Program-made: the position numbers and the translations under genes
Notes under the pieces: model-generated
The model's database searches: none
The model's input: the letters and a program-made list of their open reading frames with translations, nothing else
Told to the model about the DNA's origin: nothing
NCBI GenBank assembly: GCA_019752015.1
Contig: JAIEMQ010000073.1
Coordinates: 1 to 33,119 of the forward strand
Length of the DNA stretch: 33,119 nucleotides
From: Cyanobacteriota bacterium
GTDB taxonomy: Bacteria; Acidobacteriota; Vicinamibacteria; Vicinamibacterales; UBA2999
Direction: 5' to 3'
In this document: piece after piece, positions 6,917 to 15,684 of the stretch
Layout: the number at the start of each line of letters is the position of its first letter
How positions within the stretch are numbered: position 1 is the first letter of the stretch

Positions 6917-8067
6917 CTCGATTGCGCACGTCTTTTCACGTTGCCGCCAATACCGCGCTTCTCATTGTCGTCCTGCAGGCCGGCGCCTATCTTGCGCTGG
7001 CGGTTTACGACACCATCATGCCGGCTCTCGCCGCCGCCCCGATGACGGAGGCCGTGAAGGCGAACTACCGGCACCTGAGCGACGCCGAGTTCGCCGACCT
7101 GCGTGCGGCGACGCGCCGGCTCCGCTTTCGGTTCGAGCCGGGAATCGGGCTGCTCCATGCACCAATCACGTCCCGTTTCGTCAACGTCGACCGGCACGGT
7201 ATTCGATCCAACGACGGCGCCGGCCGTCCGATTGCCAGGCTGGACGGCGCGCTCTGGTTCCTGGGCGGCAGCACCGCATTCGGCGACAGCATCGCCGACC
7301 ATGAAACGATCCCCGCGCAGCTCGAGCGGCAGACCGGCCGCATCACGATCAACCTCGGGGTGCCGGGCTACTCGAGCTCCCGCGAGAACGTGCTGATGTC
7401 GCACTACCTGCGGCTGGGATATCGGCCCTCGCTGGTGGTATTCCTCGACGGCATCAACGAGAGCTGCGAACCGGAACCCTATCAGCGGGAGATGCGCGAG
7501 CTGTTCGCGCGCGCGCAGCAGGAGTACGTCTGGGACGCCGGCGGACCGCTGCGGCAGTTGCTGGTGCGGGCCGGGCGCAAGGCGCGGAAGATCGCGGGCG
7601 CCTATCGGGCCGACGAAGACGCCCAGACGCTGGAGTGTACGCGTGATGGGCGGCAGAATTCTCTTGCCGAGATTCACCAGCGCATCCTGGGCGAGCGCGC
7701 CGCCCTGTGTGCGGCTTACGGCGTGGATTGCCGGACCCTCGTGCAGCCATTTGCCGGCACGCACGGGCCGTCCTCCGACCTCCCCGGCGCGTTCATGAAC
7801 GGCGACGGAAAAGACCTCCGGGATCTGTATTACCACCTCGAATCCGGATGGCGTTCTGCGGGCGCGGTGTTCGTGACCGACGCGCTCGACGGCTTCCGCG
7901 GACATCCATTCGTCGACGAGGTGCATTACAGCGCCGAGGCCAGCCGCACCATCGCCGCGACGATCGCGGCACGGATCGGACTATCGGGCGCGCATGAACG
8001 CGCGCAGGGCATCGCAAACGCGATCGATGTCGGCGTCGCTGAGGTGAAGCGACGACGGCAGCCATAA
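6913..8067 (+). CDS. Membrane-anchored SGNH/GDSL hydrolase
   Basis: The 384-residue protein starts at ATG 6913, overlapping the previous TGA. One N-terminal membrane segment (about 11-34) would place the enzyme on the outer face of the inner membrane. SGNH blocks are present: I FLGGSTAFGD with nucleophile S120; II NLGVPGYSS (148-156); III FLDGINES with N182; V DEVHYSAEA with D335 and H338. The family includes esterases and O-acyltransferase-linked hydrolases that add or remove acyl groups on polysaccharides, which suits the glycan island. The substrate is not known. The catalytic domain ends near 7980; the last 29 residues are encoded in DNA that is also the 3' end of the convergent aminotransferase gene, an 87-bp overlap. 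Confidence 0.82.
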   Translation: MTRLRTSFHVAANTALLIVVLQAGAYLALAVYDTIMPALAAAPMTEAVKANYRHLSDAEFADLRAATRRLRFRFEPGIGLLHAPITSRFVNVDRHGIRSNDGAGRPIARLDGALWFLGGSTAFGDSIADHETIPAQLERQTGRITINLGVPGYSSSRENVLMSHYLRLGYRPSLVVFLDGINESCEPEPYQREMRELFARAQQEYVWDAGGPLRQLLVRAGRKARKIAGAYRADEDAQTLECTRDGRQNSLAEIHQRILGERAALCAAYGVDCRTLVQPFAGTHGPSSDLPGAFMNGDGKDLRDLYYHLESGWRSAGAVFVTDALDGFRGHPFVDEVHYSAEASRTIAATIAARIGLSGAHERAQGIANAIDVGVAEVKRRRQP

Positions 8068-9057
8068 GCCGCGGGCCGAGACCTGCTCGGCGACCGGGTG
8101 CCGTTCGGCCCGGGCGAAGGCGGGGGCCGCATGGAGCGGCGGATAAAAGGGACGGCTGCCCAGGCCGTGCCCGTGCAGGTGCGCGATGAGCGCGGCCCTG
8201 ACGGCGGCGTCGACCAACACGTCGACAAACCACGGCGTGGTCGTGTCGAGGTTGGTCTCGACCAGCTCGGCGCCGGCGACCTCCGCCAGTTGCGCTCGAT
8301 AGCGCGCGAAGATGGCTCGCTTGCGCGCGACGATCCGCGGGAGCCGCTGCATCTGCGAGGTTCCGATCACGGCCTGCAGATCGGTGAACTTGAGGTTCCA
8401 TCCGACGGTCTGATAGCGGTCGTTGCCACCCGAGACCCGTCCGAAGTCGCGCAGCAGGCGCATCGTGTGGTGCAGGGACTCGTCGTTGGTGAGCACGGCG
8501 CCGCCCTGCCCGGTCGTCACGATCTTCTGCGAGCTGAACGACAGGCAGCCGGCGTCGCCGAGTGTCCCGAGGTGCCGGCCCTCCGCGAACGAGCCCAGGG
8601 CCTGCGCCGCATCCTCGATGACGCGTACGCCGGCTGCGCGGCACCGGCTGATGAATGCCGGCAGATCAGCCGGCGCGCGGCCATTGAGCGACACGGCCAT
8701 GACGGCTTTCGTCCGGCCAGTGATCCGCCGTTCGCATGCCGCGAGATCCAGGCACAGGGTGCCAGGCTCGATGTCGACGAACGCCACCGACGCGCCAGTC
8801 AACAGCACCGCGGTCGCGCTAGCAGCCATCGTCAGGTCCGGGACGAGCACCTCGTCGCCGGGCCCGATGCCCATTCCCTTCAGTGCCAGGAACAACGCCA
8901 GCGTCCCGCTCGGGGCCGCCACGCAGTAGCGAGCGCCCGTGTACTCGCCCAGCATGGCTTCGAAGGTACGGGTCTCGCGGAACTCGGTCAGCCAGCCGCC
9001 CGATTGCAGATACACCGCCACCGCCTGCATGTCTGCCGGCGTGATCAGCGGTTCCAT
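7981..9057 (-). CDS. DegT/DnrJ/EryC1/StrS-family PLP aminotransferase
   Basis: The 358-residue protein is a sugar aminotransferase of fold type I. Landmarks: GGWLTEFRETRTFE near the N-terminus, CVAAPSGTLALFLALKGMGIGPGDEVLVPDLT (phosphate-binding region), VIEDAAQALGS with D149 for the PLP nitrogen, LSFSSQKIVTTGQGGAV with Schiff-base K178, and WNLKFTDLQAVIG. Members transfer an amino group from Glu or Gln to keto-sugars or, in StrS/StsC types, keto-inositols. ATG 9057 fits the family N-terminus; a GTG at 9114 in the same frame would add 19 residues and overlap the upstream SDR gene by 40 bp. No clear Shine-Dalgarno at either. It is the last gene of a GT2-SDR-aminotransferase minus-strand unit. 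Together with the amidinotransferase it suggests amine formation followed by guanidination (inference). Confidence 0.85.
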   Translation of the reverse strand: MEPLITPADMQAVAVYLQSGGWLTEFRETRTFEAMLGEYTGARYCVAAPSGTLALFLALKGMGIGPGDEVLVPDLTMAASATAVLLTGASVAFVDIEPGTLCLDLAACERRITGRTKAVMAVSLNGRAPADLPAFISRCRAAGVRVIEDAAQALGSFAEGRHLGTLGDAGCLSFSSQKIVTTGQGGAVLTNDESLHHTMRLLRDFGRVSGGNDRYQTVGWNLKFTDLQAVIGTSQMQRLPRIVARKRAIFARYRAQLAEVAGAELVETNLDTTTPWFVDVLVDAAVRAALIAHLHGHGLGSRPFYPPLHAAPAFARAERHPVAEQVSARGLWLPSSLHLSDADIDRVCDALRAFMRAR

Positions 9058-9074
9058 CTGGTGCAGGTACGCGG

Positions 9075-10031
9075 TCACGGCGCCGCCGAAGACGGGAGTG
9101 ACTGACGGAACCACTCGATCGTGGCGCGCAAACCGTCTTCAAGGGACACGTGCGGGCTGAAGTCGAGCCATTCGCGCGCGCGCCGCGATGAGGCGACGCG
9201 GCGGGGACCGCCGCCGGGCTTGCTGCGATCGAAGGTAATGCGGCGCGTGAATCCGCACAGCCGCGCGATCGTCGCGACCAGTTCTGCTACCGACACTTCC
9301 GTACCCGACGAGATGTTGACCACGGCCGGCCCGGTCAGCCGTTCGGCGGCTCGGACGATGCCTTCGGCGAGGTCGTCGACGAACAGAAAGTCGCGCGTGG
9401 CCGAGCCATCTCCCCACACGACGAGATCCTCGTCGCGGAAACACTTCGCGATCGTCGCCGGGATGACGTGTGCCTGCGCGCCGTGGAAGTGATCATGCGG
9501 TCCGTACGCGTTCGCACCCAGCACGGTGGCGGCATCGAGCGCGTATTCGCGATGATACAGGTCGGCGAGGTCGATCAGCTGCCGCTTCGCCAACGCAATG
9601 CCCAGGTAGCCGTCGTCGACGTGGCCATCGCGAACCTGGGCTTCGTCGAACGGCGCGACGGCGCGGGCCGGGTAGGCCAGCAAGTTGCCGACCGATACCA
9701 CCCGTTCGACCGCGGCGAGACGCGCCGCCTCGAACAGGTGCGTGTTGATCAACGTGCAGTCCCGGAATTGCGAGGCCGGGCGGCTCCGGCTGAAGACGAC
9801 ATTGCCGGTGGGCGCCGCGAGATGAATCACGATTGAACAGCCGCGGACGGCCTGCTCGCAGTTGGACGCAATGCGCAGATCGCAGTTGCGCGATCGCGGA
9901 ATCACGATGTCGGCGGCACGGAGACCGCGACGGGCAAGCGCCGCCGCCACGGCGCGGCCGACAAAGCCCGCCCCGCCGGTCACCAGGATCCGCCGCCCCG
10001 ACCAGAACCCGTTCACGCGCGTGGAGTGCAA
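9075..10031 (-). CDS. GDP-L-fucose synthase-like extended SDR with altered catalytic motifs
   Basis: The 318-residue protein has the NAD(P) motif ILVTGGAGFVG (15-25) and strong GDP-fucose synthase (Fcl/WcaG) signatures: NAYGPHDHFHGAQAHVIPA including the equivalent of the conserved His, VVWGDGSATRDFLFVDDLAEGI, and DRSKPGGGPRRVASSRRAREWL. The active site departs from the family. The usual GSSC/GTVC-YP segment reads VGNLLAYP, losing the Ser/Thr and Cys. The YxxxK motif is replaced by Y142-LGIALA-K149, which is either a missing Tyr or a three-residue insertion. Activity may be lost or changed. The start is TTG 10031 (weak GAGCGGA upstream); GTG 10016 is an alternative. It lies 13 bp after the upstream GT2 gene. 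It may make a 6-deoxy GDP-sugar for the fucosyltransferase-like pair (inference); no GDP-mannose dehydratase is in the window. Confidence 0.75.
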   Translation of the reverse strand: MHSTRVNGFWSGRRILVTGGAGFVGRAVAAALARRGLRAADIVIPRSRNCDLRIASNCEQAVRGCSIVIHLAAPTGNVVFSRSRPASQFRDCTLINTHLFEAARLAAVERVVSVGNLLAYPARAVAPFDEAQVRDGHVDDGYLGIALAKRQLIDLADLYHREYALDAATVLGANAYGPHDHFHGAQAHVIPATIAKCFRDEDLVVWGDGSATRDFLFVDDLAEGIVRAAERLTGPAVVNISSGTEVSVAELVATIARLCGFTRRITFDRSKPGGGPRRVASSRRAREWLDFSPHVSLEDGLRATIEWFRQSLPSSAAP

Positions 10032-10044
10032 CAGTCCGCTCGCG

Positions 10045-11001
10045 CTATCGCAACTGCACTGTGCGGGGGAGCGGTGTGGAGAGCGGCCCGTGCGACGACC
10101 ACGAGCGGCGCGCCAGCCAGAAGCGGCGACAGCCTTCGGCCACGCTCCGCCATCGTTCGGCGATCGACAGCGCGGGCCAGGGCTGCCACCCGCGTCGTCC
10201 GCCGAGCCGCCTGACGAGCGCGTGCCAGGCGAGGCGGCCGACGGCCGGCCGATAGGCTGGAAACTGTGTCGCGATGAACAGGAAGTAGGCGGTCGACGAT
10301 CGCAGATCGCGGCAGCGCCGTTCCCGCCGCGCGCGCCGGTCGAACGGCGACGGATGACGAACCACCGCTGCAGGGGTGTGGACGACTCGATATCCGTCCG
10401 CGATCAACGAGGCGAACGCGACGTGCTCGTCGCCGCCATCGATCAGCTGGCCGCGGCCGATCCGCTCGTCGAACCGTACCGCATCAGTCAGCAGCCGGCG
10501 GCGAAAGGCCATGGTATTGCCGTCGCCGATGCCGCCGAAACAGGCCCGTGTGAACCAGTCGGCGGTGGTGCGGTCGACCGTCGCCCGGCGCCGGACCGCA
10601 CTCTCGGGCGCCTCGCTCTCCGTCATCTCGAGCGAGTCGCCCACGGCGTGCATGTAGCGGGTGCGGCCGACCGCCGCGCCAACCTGCGGATCGGCGAATT
10701 CGCAGACCAGCGCCTCGAGCCACCCCGGCTCCGCGATCGCATCGTCGTCGATATACGCGACGAGGTGGCCGCTGGCCGCCCGTGCGCCGAGGTTGCGCGC
10801 GCGCGTCAATCCCGCCTGGGGTTCGCGAATGTAGGCCGCGCCGTACGCGCGGCACACCATCGCAGCGTCGGTGCCGGTGCCATTGTCGACAATGAGGAGA
10901 TCGAACGGTGCACACCGTTGCCGCTGCAGCGCCTGCAAACAGCGCTCGAGTTCACGCGGCCGATCGCGGGTGCAGACGATAACGGTGACCGATGGATCCA
11001 T
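10045..11001 (-). CDS. Glycosyltransferase family 2
   Basis: The 318-residue protein has the GT2 N-terminal domain: SVTVIVCTRDRPRELERCLQALQRQ, LLIVDNGTGTDAAM, AGLTRARNLGARAASGHLVAYIDDDAIAEPGWLEAL with the metal-binding D85-D86-D87, and a downstream acceptor-site segment (GDGNTMAFRRRLL). The C-terminal 90 residues are Arg/Trp-rich with an amphipathic look, consistent with membrane association. ATG 11001 is chosen over the TTG nine bases upstream because MDPSVTVIV is the usual family start. It is the first gene of the GT2-SDR-aminotransferase unit and begins 45 bp after the end of the giant Ig-repeat gene on the same strand. Sugar specificity is unknown. Confidence 0.85.
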   Translation of the reverse strand: MDPSVTVIVCTRDRPRELERCLQALQRQRCAPFDLLIVDNGTGTDAAMVCRAYGAAYIREPQAGLTRARNLGARAASGHLVAYIDDDAIAEPGWLEALVCEFADPQVGAAVGRTRYMHAVGDSLEMTESEAPESAVRRRATVDRTTADWFTRACFGGIGDGNTMAFRRRLLTDAVRFDERIGRGQLIDGGDEHVAFASLIADGYRVVHTPAAVVRHPSPFDRRARRERRCRDLRSSTAYFLFIATQFPAYRPAVGRLAWHALVRRLGGRRGWQPWPALSIAERWRSVAEGCRRFWLARRSWSSHGPLSTPLPRTVQLR

Positions 11002-11046
11002 TACGGCCAACCGGAGTGTAGCGAATCCGGGCCGTGGCGTCCAGCC

Positions 11047-14000
11047 TCAGTGGTGCCGGCAGCGCGTGTGGTTACCACGGCGGTGATCGCGATCGCGGCC
11101 GTCGTTGTCGCGGCCGTGATCGTGGCCGCGATCGCCGCAGTCATCAGCATCGTCATCACCGTGATCATCACCGTGGTCTTTGGAGTCGCCCTTCGAGCTC
11201 ACGGTGACGGTGACGACCGCGGTATCGGAGCCCGCCGCATTCGTCACCCTGTAGGTAAACGTGAACGTGCCGGTGTTCGATGTCGCCTGGTAGGTGATCG
11301 TCCCGTTGCTGTTGACGGTCACGGTGCCCTTCGACGGCTGGCTGACGATGCTGAGCGCGGACGCGCCGTGGACCACGTCGTTGGCCTGCACCGCGATCGC
11401 AACCTGGCCGTTCTTGGCCACCGGCGCGGCGTCGTCATTCGCGACCGGCGGCGGCGGCGTCACCAGCGCGCCCGTGATCGAGTTCCAGCGGCCGGGGCCC
11501 AGCACCGGCGCCTTGCTTTGATCGTGCGGCACGCCGACGGTGACGGTGCCGGAGCACGACGCGCCCTTCGAGTCGGTGGCGGTGAACGCAATGATATAGA
11601 AGCGGCCGTCGCCGTTGCCGGAGCGCTCGGCGCGGACCCACGCCTTGGCGCCGGTCGAATCAGTGCCGGCATCCTGGCCGGTGTGGCCGTCGCCCGTCGA
11701 ATCGCCCGGCTCGTCCTGCAGGATCGACGTGAACTTGATCTTCGGCGTGCCGCCGTCGGGATCGGTCACGCCACCGATGGTGATGTAGATCTCCTTGTGA
11801 TTCGGCGGCCACAGCAGGGCCGGCGTCGCCGCCGCGGCGGTGCAAACAGGCGGACGGTTCGAGGGCGTCACGGTCACGCTGACCTTCGCCGTCGACGTCG
11901 CCGTGCCGTCGCTGACCGTGTAGTTGAACGTCGCGAGTCCGCTGAACGTCGTCGACGTCGCCGTATACGTGATCGTGCCGGCGGCGGCGTTGATCACCGC
12001 GATGCCGCTGTTCGGCACGGTGACGCCAACGATCGTCAGCGCGTCGCCGTCGGCGTCGCTGTCGTTGGCGCGGACGTTGATCGTGACCGACTGTCCCTGC
12101 ACCACGGTCGCGCTGTCATCCACGGCCTGCGGCGCGCGGTTGACGTCGTTCACCGTCAGCGTGAACGTTTCTTCGTCGAACAACGCGCCGGGATCGGTCG
12201 CACGCACCTGCACCGTGTAGGTGGCCGCGACGTTGTAACCGAGTGTGCCGACAATGTTGCCCGCGGAGTTGATCGACAAGCCGGTGGGCAGGCCGCTCGC
12301 GGTCCACGTCAGCGTGTCGCCATCGGGATCAGATGCGCTCACCTGCAGCGAGACGGTCGCACCTTCATTGAGCGGCTGCGTGCCCGGGTTCAGGACATTC
12401 GGGGCGCGGTTCGCCGGATTGACCGTCCACGTAAAGGTTCGCAGCAGCGAGATTGAGCCCGATACGACATCGGCGACGCCGACATTGACTTGATGGATGC
12501 CCACTGACTCCGGCCCAAGCGTCCCGGTGATCATTCCGGTGGCGGTGTTGAGCGTCAGCCCGAGCGGCAGGCCGTTGATGCTGAAGTCGAGCGTGTCGCC
12601 GTCGGGATCGCTGGCGGACACCTGATAGTTCACGACGTCGCCGACACGATTGGTCTGGTTGACGGGCGCCAGCGTCGGCGCGCGGTTGGTGTTGAGCACC
12701 GTCCACGTGAAGTTGCCGTTGACCGACGCCGTACCGTCGGACACGGTGACCGTCACGTTGTAGACGCCGGCGGCGTCGTAAGCAAACGAGCCGGTCAACG
12801 CGCCGCTCGAGCTCGTGCTCACGCCTGTCGGCAGTCCGGTGACGTTGGTGAATGTCACGGGAGAGCCATCCGGGTCGGAGGCAAACGCGCTGAGCGTCAC
12901 GCCCGCGCCAAGCACCTCACCCTCGACATAGACGCGATTCGGAATCGTGACGACCGGCGGACGATTCGTCGGGGTGATTGTCCAGTTGAACGTGACCGCG
13001 CGAACCGGCGTGTTGACCCGATCGTCCACAGTGACCGTGATCGCGTAAGGACCGGCAGCGGCGGCGCCAAAGGCCACCGTACCGCCGATCAGACCGGTGT
13101 TCGGGTCGATCGAGAGACCAGCGGGCAGGCCGCCGGCGAGGAAGGTCAGCGCATCCCCCTCGGCGTCGCTGACCGCAATCTGCAGCGAAACGGCCTCGCC
13201 CTCGGCAGCCGACTGCGGACCCGGGTTGGTGATATCGGGTGGCAGATTGGCATCGAGCACCGCGACCTTGAAGCCGAAGTGCGTGGCGAGCTTGGCGCCC
13301 GGGAAGATCCGCGTGTTGCACGGCGGCCCGGCAGTCGTGTCCTGACACTCGGCCAGCGCGACGTTGATTTCGTATTCGCTGTCTGCGTCCATCGGAAACG
13401 TCCCGGTGATCAATCCGGTCGCGGGATCAATCGCCAGCGGCAGGTCCTGCAGGGTGTTGACGCCACGGCCGTTGAGGGTGAACACCGACGGATCGCCATC
13501 AGGATCGGCGCCGGTGATTTGGAACGAAAATGGCTGCCCCTGCGTGATGGAGAGACCGGCGACGGCGGGATTCGTAATCAGCGGCTCGCGGTTGATGTGA
13601 TTGATGGTCCAGACAAACGAGACGCTCGACGTCGCGCTGCCGGCATGTTCGGTGACGGTGACGTTGTAAACGCCGGTCGCCAGGACCGCGTCGGCCGAGT
13701 ACGGCTGCACCGCATCGAACGACACCACGCCGGCGAACTGACCGGTCGTGCTCGAGAAGGTCACGCCGGCCGGCAGACCGTCGACGCTGTAAGTAAAGCC
13801 GGTGCCTTCCGGATCGCCGACACGGAACTCGACGGCAACGTTCTCATTGGTGCCGCGGTTGACGACGACCCTGCTCCTGATAGTCAGCGTCTGCCATGCG
13901 GACCAGATGCCGTTGCCGTCGCGCACGCGGTACGTCAGCGTGGTGCGGCCCGCCTGCGGTATCGACACCGTGGTGTCCGCGCCGGTCACCACGCCATCGA

Positions 14001-15684
14001 ACGCGACGGCGACCGGCGCGTCGCCCGAATCCGTTGCGCCATCGAGCTTGTACTCGATGGTCTGAATGCCGTTGTCGTCCTGCGCTTCGATCAGGACCGC
14101 GAGCGTCTCGCCTTCACGCACCGGCGTCCAACCCGAAAGCTGCGCGGGGATGTTCTGGGTCGCGGTGATCATCGACGGATCGGTTTCCGCCGCGCAATTG
14201 CCAGTGAAAATTTTCTCGGCGCGCATCAGGACGTCGGTCGTGTCCGTCGCGGCCGCCCCCGCGACCATGTCAAGATCTCCGGCCGACGAGGGCGCGGTGA
14301 GCGAGTAGGTGTAGGTAATCACCTGGCCGGCGTTGAGCGTCAGTGAGGACGGAGCGGGCGTGGGCACGCCAGGCGCGGCAGTGCCGTCGATCGTCAACTG
14401 CGGGTTCACGCCGGTCACCGCTGCAAGTCCAGCGGGCACCGTGAGACTGAAACGCACCTTGTAATCGGCGCCCCTGCACACCGAATCGATGACGAGGTCC
14501 GTCGTCGCGTCCAGGACCTGGAGATTGAAAGTCGCCAGACGCGGCCGCTGCAGAATGACGACGCGCGGCTGCGCAAAGTCGGTCACCGCAAGCCGGCCCG
14601 ACGCGGCGTCGAACCCGATCGAGATCAACTCAATGGCGGGCGTCGGCGCGAGAAAGGCCTCGATCACGGTCTCGAGTTGCAACCCGTCGATCACACCGTC
14701 GGAATCAGCGTCGGCCGGCCGATAGACCTTGATGCGCCGGTTGTAGGTGTCGTTGACGAAGAGGCGGCCGCTCGTGCCCGTCGCATCGGGCCAGAACACC
14801 ATCCCCCACGGCTCGTTGAAGTCCGTCGTCGAGCCATCGACGTCCGGCGTCCCGAACGTGAAGAGATGCCGAAAGCCGGAATCGTACGCGTGGAGGCGTT
14901 CCGTCTTGAGATCGAGGGTGTAGAGGTTGCCGGCCGGATCGAACGTCACGCCGAACATCGATTCGGGCACCGGGACGAGCAGATCGGATTCCGTGCCGGT
15001 CAGTACGCGGGTCGGTGACGCGAGGTACTCGCCGGCCGACGGCGTGAACGTGGCGGACGTGCCGAGGAACGCGAGCGCACCGCTGTTGAGGTCGCCCAAT
15101 TGCTCCTGCTCGGACCACGCGGCGGCGAACGATCCCGACAGGCTCAGCGTCAACGCGGTGCTGTTGAAAATGAACTTCGCGCCGGCCGACATCGCGACCT
15201 GGCCGATTGAAATCTGCAACGGATCAGGCGGTAACGACGCCGGCCGCTCCAATCTGAGCGTGAAGAGGTACGCGCCGCCGGTCGTGAACGCAGCAATGCG
15301 GTTGGACGTGGCATCCGAGACCAGCAACGCCTTGACGTCCGTCCCGTTGACACCGATCACCGTGGCCGTGAGTTGATTGGGCACGAGCCCCGCCACCGCT
15401 GAAAGGGGAAAGGTTAAGTCCGCAATGCCGTCGGTGCCGTAATCGATAATCTTGTTGTTCGCGGAATCCGCGACGAACAGGGCGCCGTCGACGAAAGCGA
15501 CGCCGGCGGGCGACACGTTGCCGCTTGGGACGATCTCATTGCGCACACCCCACAGCTCCCCGTCGAACGACGGATCGAAGGTGCTGAGTTGTCCGGAAAC
15601 GACCGTGGTGATCGCGACAGCGATCGCGAGCACGGACAACACACCACGGACCTGAGGCATGAACCGGGGGAACGTCATTCTCAT
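11047..15684 (-). CDS. Giant secreted NHL / Ig-cadherin-repeat protein with Asp/His-rich tail
   Basis: The protein has 1545 residues. A signal peptide (about 1-31) is followed by an NHL-like beta-propeller region (about 35-385, repeated GVAFVDGALFVADSANNKI-type blades) and two Ig-like segments (about 390-620). Then come at least five cadherin/He_PIG-type repeats to about 1180, each with DPDGD calcium-type turns, GLPxGLS and an NRxP linker. Big_9-like domains (VANDDAAPVAKNG, VVQGQSVTINVRANDSDADGD) and a WPPNHK domain come next. The last 50 residues (from about 1496) are almost all D, H, G, R and N, with two Cys. Such proteins are extracellular adhesins or matrix proteins; the DPDGD turns imply Ca2+ binding. 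No LPXTG, PEP-CTERM or T9SS signal is seen. ATG 15684 is used; ATG 15678 is equally possible. A promoter candidate lies at 15789-15817. Confidence 0.85.
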   Translation of the reverse strand: MRMTFPRFMPQVRGVLSVLAIAVAITTVVSGQLSTFDPSFDGELWGVRNEIVPSGNVSPAGVAFVDGALFVADSANNKIIDYGTDGIADLTFPLSAVAGLVPNQLTATVIGVNGTDVKALLVSDATSNRIAAFTTGGAYLFTLRLERPASLPPDPLQISIGQVAMSAGAKFIFNSTALTLSLSGSFAAAWSEQEQLGDLNSGALAFLGTSATFTPSAGEYLASPTRVLTGTESDLLVPVPESMFGVTFDPAGNLYTLDLKTERLHAYDSGFRHLFTFGTPDVDGSTTDFNEPWGMVFWPDATGTSGRLFVNDTYNRRIKVYRPADADSDGVIDGLQLETVIEAFLAPTPAIELISIGFDAASGRLAVTDFAQPRVVILQRPRLATFNLQVLDATTDLVIDSVCRGADYKVRFSLTVPAGLAAVTGVNPQLTIDGTAAPGVPTPAPSSLTLNAGQVITYTYSLTAPSSAGDLDMVAGAAATDTTDVLMRAEKIFTGNCAAETDPSMITATQNIPAQLSGWTPVREGETLAVLIEAQDDNGIQTIEYKLDGATDSGDAPVAVAFDGVVTGADTTVSIPQAGRTTLTYRVRDGNGIWSAWQTLTIRSRVVVNRGTNENVAVEFRVGDPEGTGFTYSVDGLPAGVTFSSTTGQFAGVVSFDAVQPYSADAVLATGVYNVTVTEHAGSATSSVSFVWTINHINREPLITNPAVAGLSITQGQPFSFQITGADPDGDPSVFTLNGRGVNTLQDLPLAIDPATGLITGTFPMDADSEYEINVALAECQDTTAGPPCNTRIFPGAKLATHFGFKVAVLDANLPPDITNPGPQSAAEGEAVSLQIAVSDAEGDALTFLAGGLPAGLSIDPNTGLIGGTVAFGAAAAGPYAITVTVDDRVNTPVRAVTFNWTITPTNRPPVVTIPNRVYVEGEVLGAGVTLSAFASDPDGSPVTFTNVTGLPTGVSTSSSGALTGSFAYDAAGVYNVTVTVSDGTASVNGNFTWTVLNTNRAPTLAPVNQTNRVGDVVNYQVSASDPDGDTLDFSINGLPLGLTLNTATGMITGTLGPESVGIHQVNVGVADVVSGSISLLRTFTWTVNPANRAPNVLNPGTQPLNEGATVSLQVSASDPDGDTLTWTASGLPTGLSINSAGNIVGTLGYNVAATYTVQVRATDPGALFDEETFTLTVNDVNRAPQAVDDSATVVQGQSVTINVRANDSDADGDALTIVGVTVPNSGIAVINAAAGTITYTATSTTFSGLATFNYTVSDGTATSTAKVSVTVTPSNRPPVCTAAAATPALLWPPNHKEIYITIGGVTDPDGGTPKIKFTSILQDEPGDSTGDGHTGQDAGTDSTGAKAWVRAERSGNGDGRFYIIAFTATDSKGASCSGTVTVGVPHDQSKAPVLGPGRWNSITGALVTPPPPVANDDAAPVAKNGQVAIAVQANDVVHGASALSIVSQPSKGTVTVNSNGTITYQATSNTGTFTFTYRVTNAAGSDTAVVTVTVSSKGDSKDHGDDHGDDDADDCGDRGHDHGRDNDGRDRDHRRGNHTRCRHH

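Noticed and set aside
5091-10031. Complete GDP-fucose biosynthesis and fucosylation locus
   Set aside because: No GDP-mannose 4,6-dehydratase or mannose-1-phosphate guanylyltransferase is present and the Fcl-like SDR has altered catalytic motifs, so only a partial or modified pathway can be argued.
9862-12456. 864-residue plus-strand open frame
   Set aside because: It is antisense to the SDR, GT2 and Ig-repeat genes, is Arg/Val/Ala-rich without domain motifs, and arises from high GC at third codon positions. All three minus-strand genes have clear family motifs.
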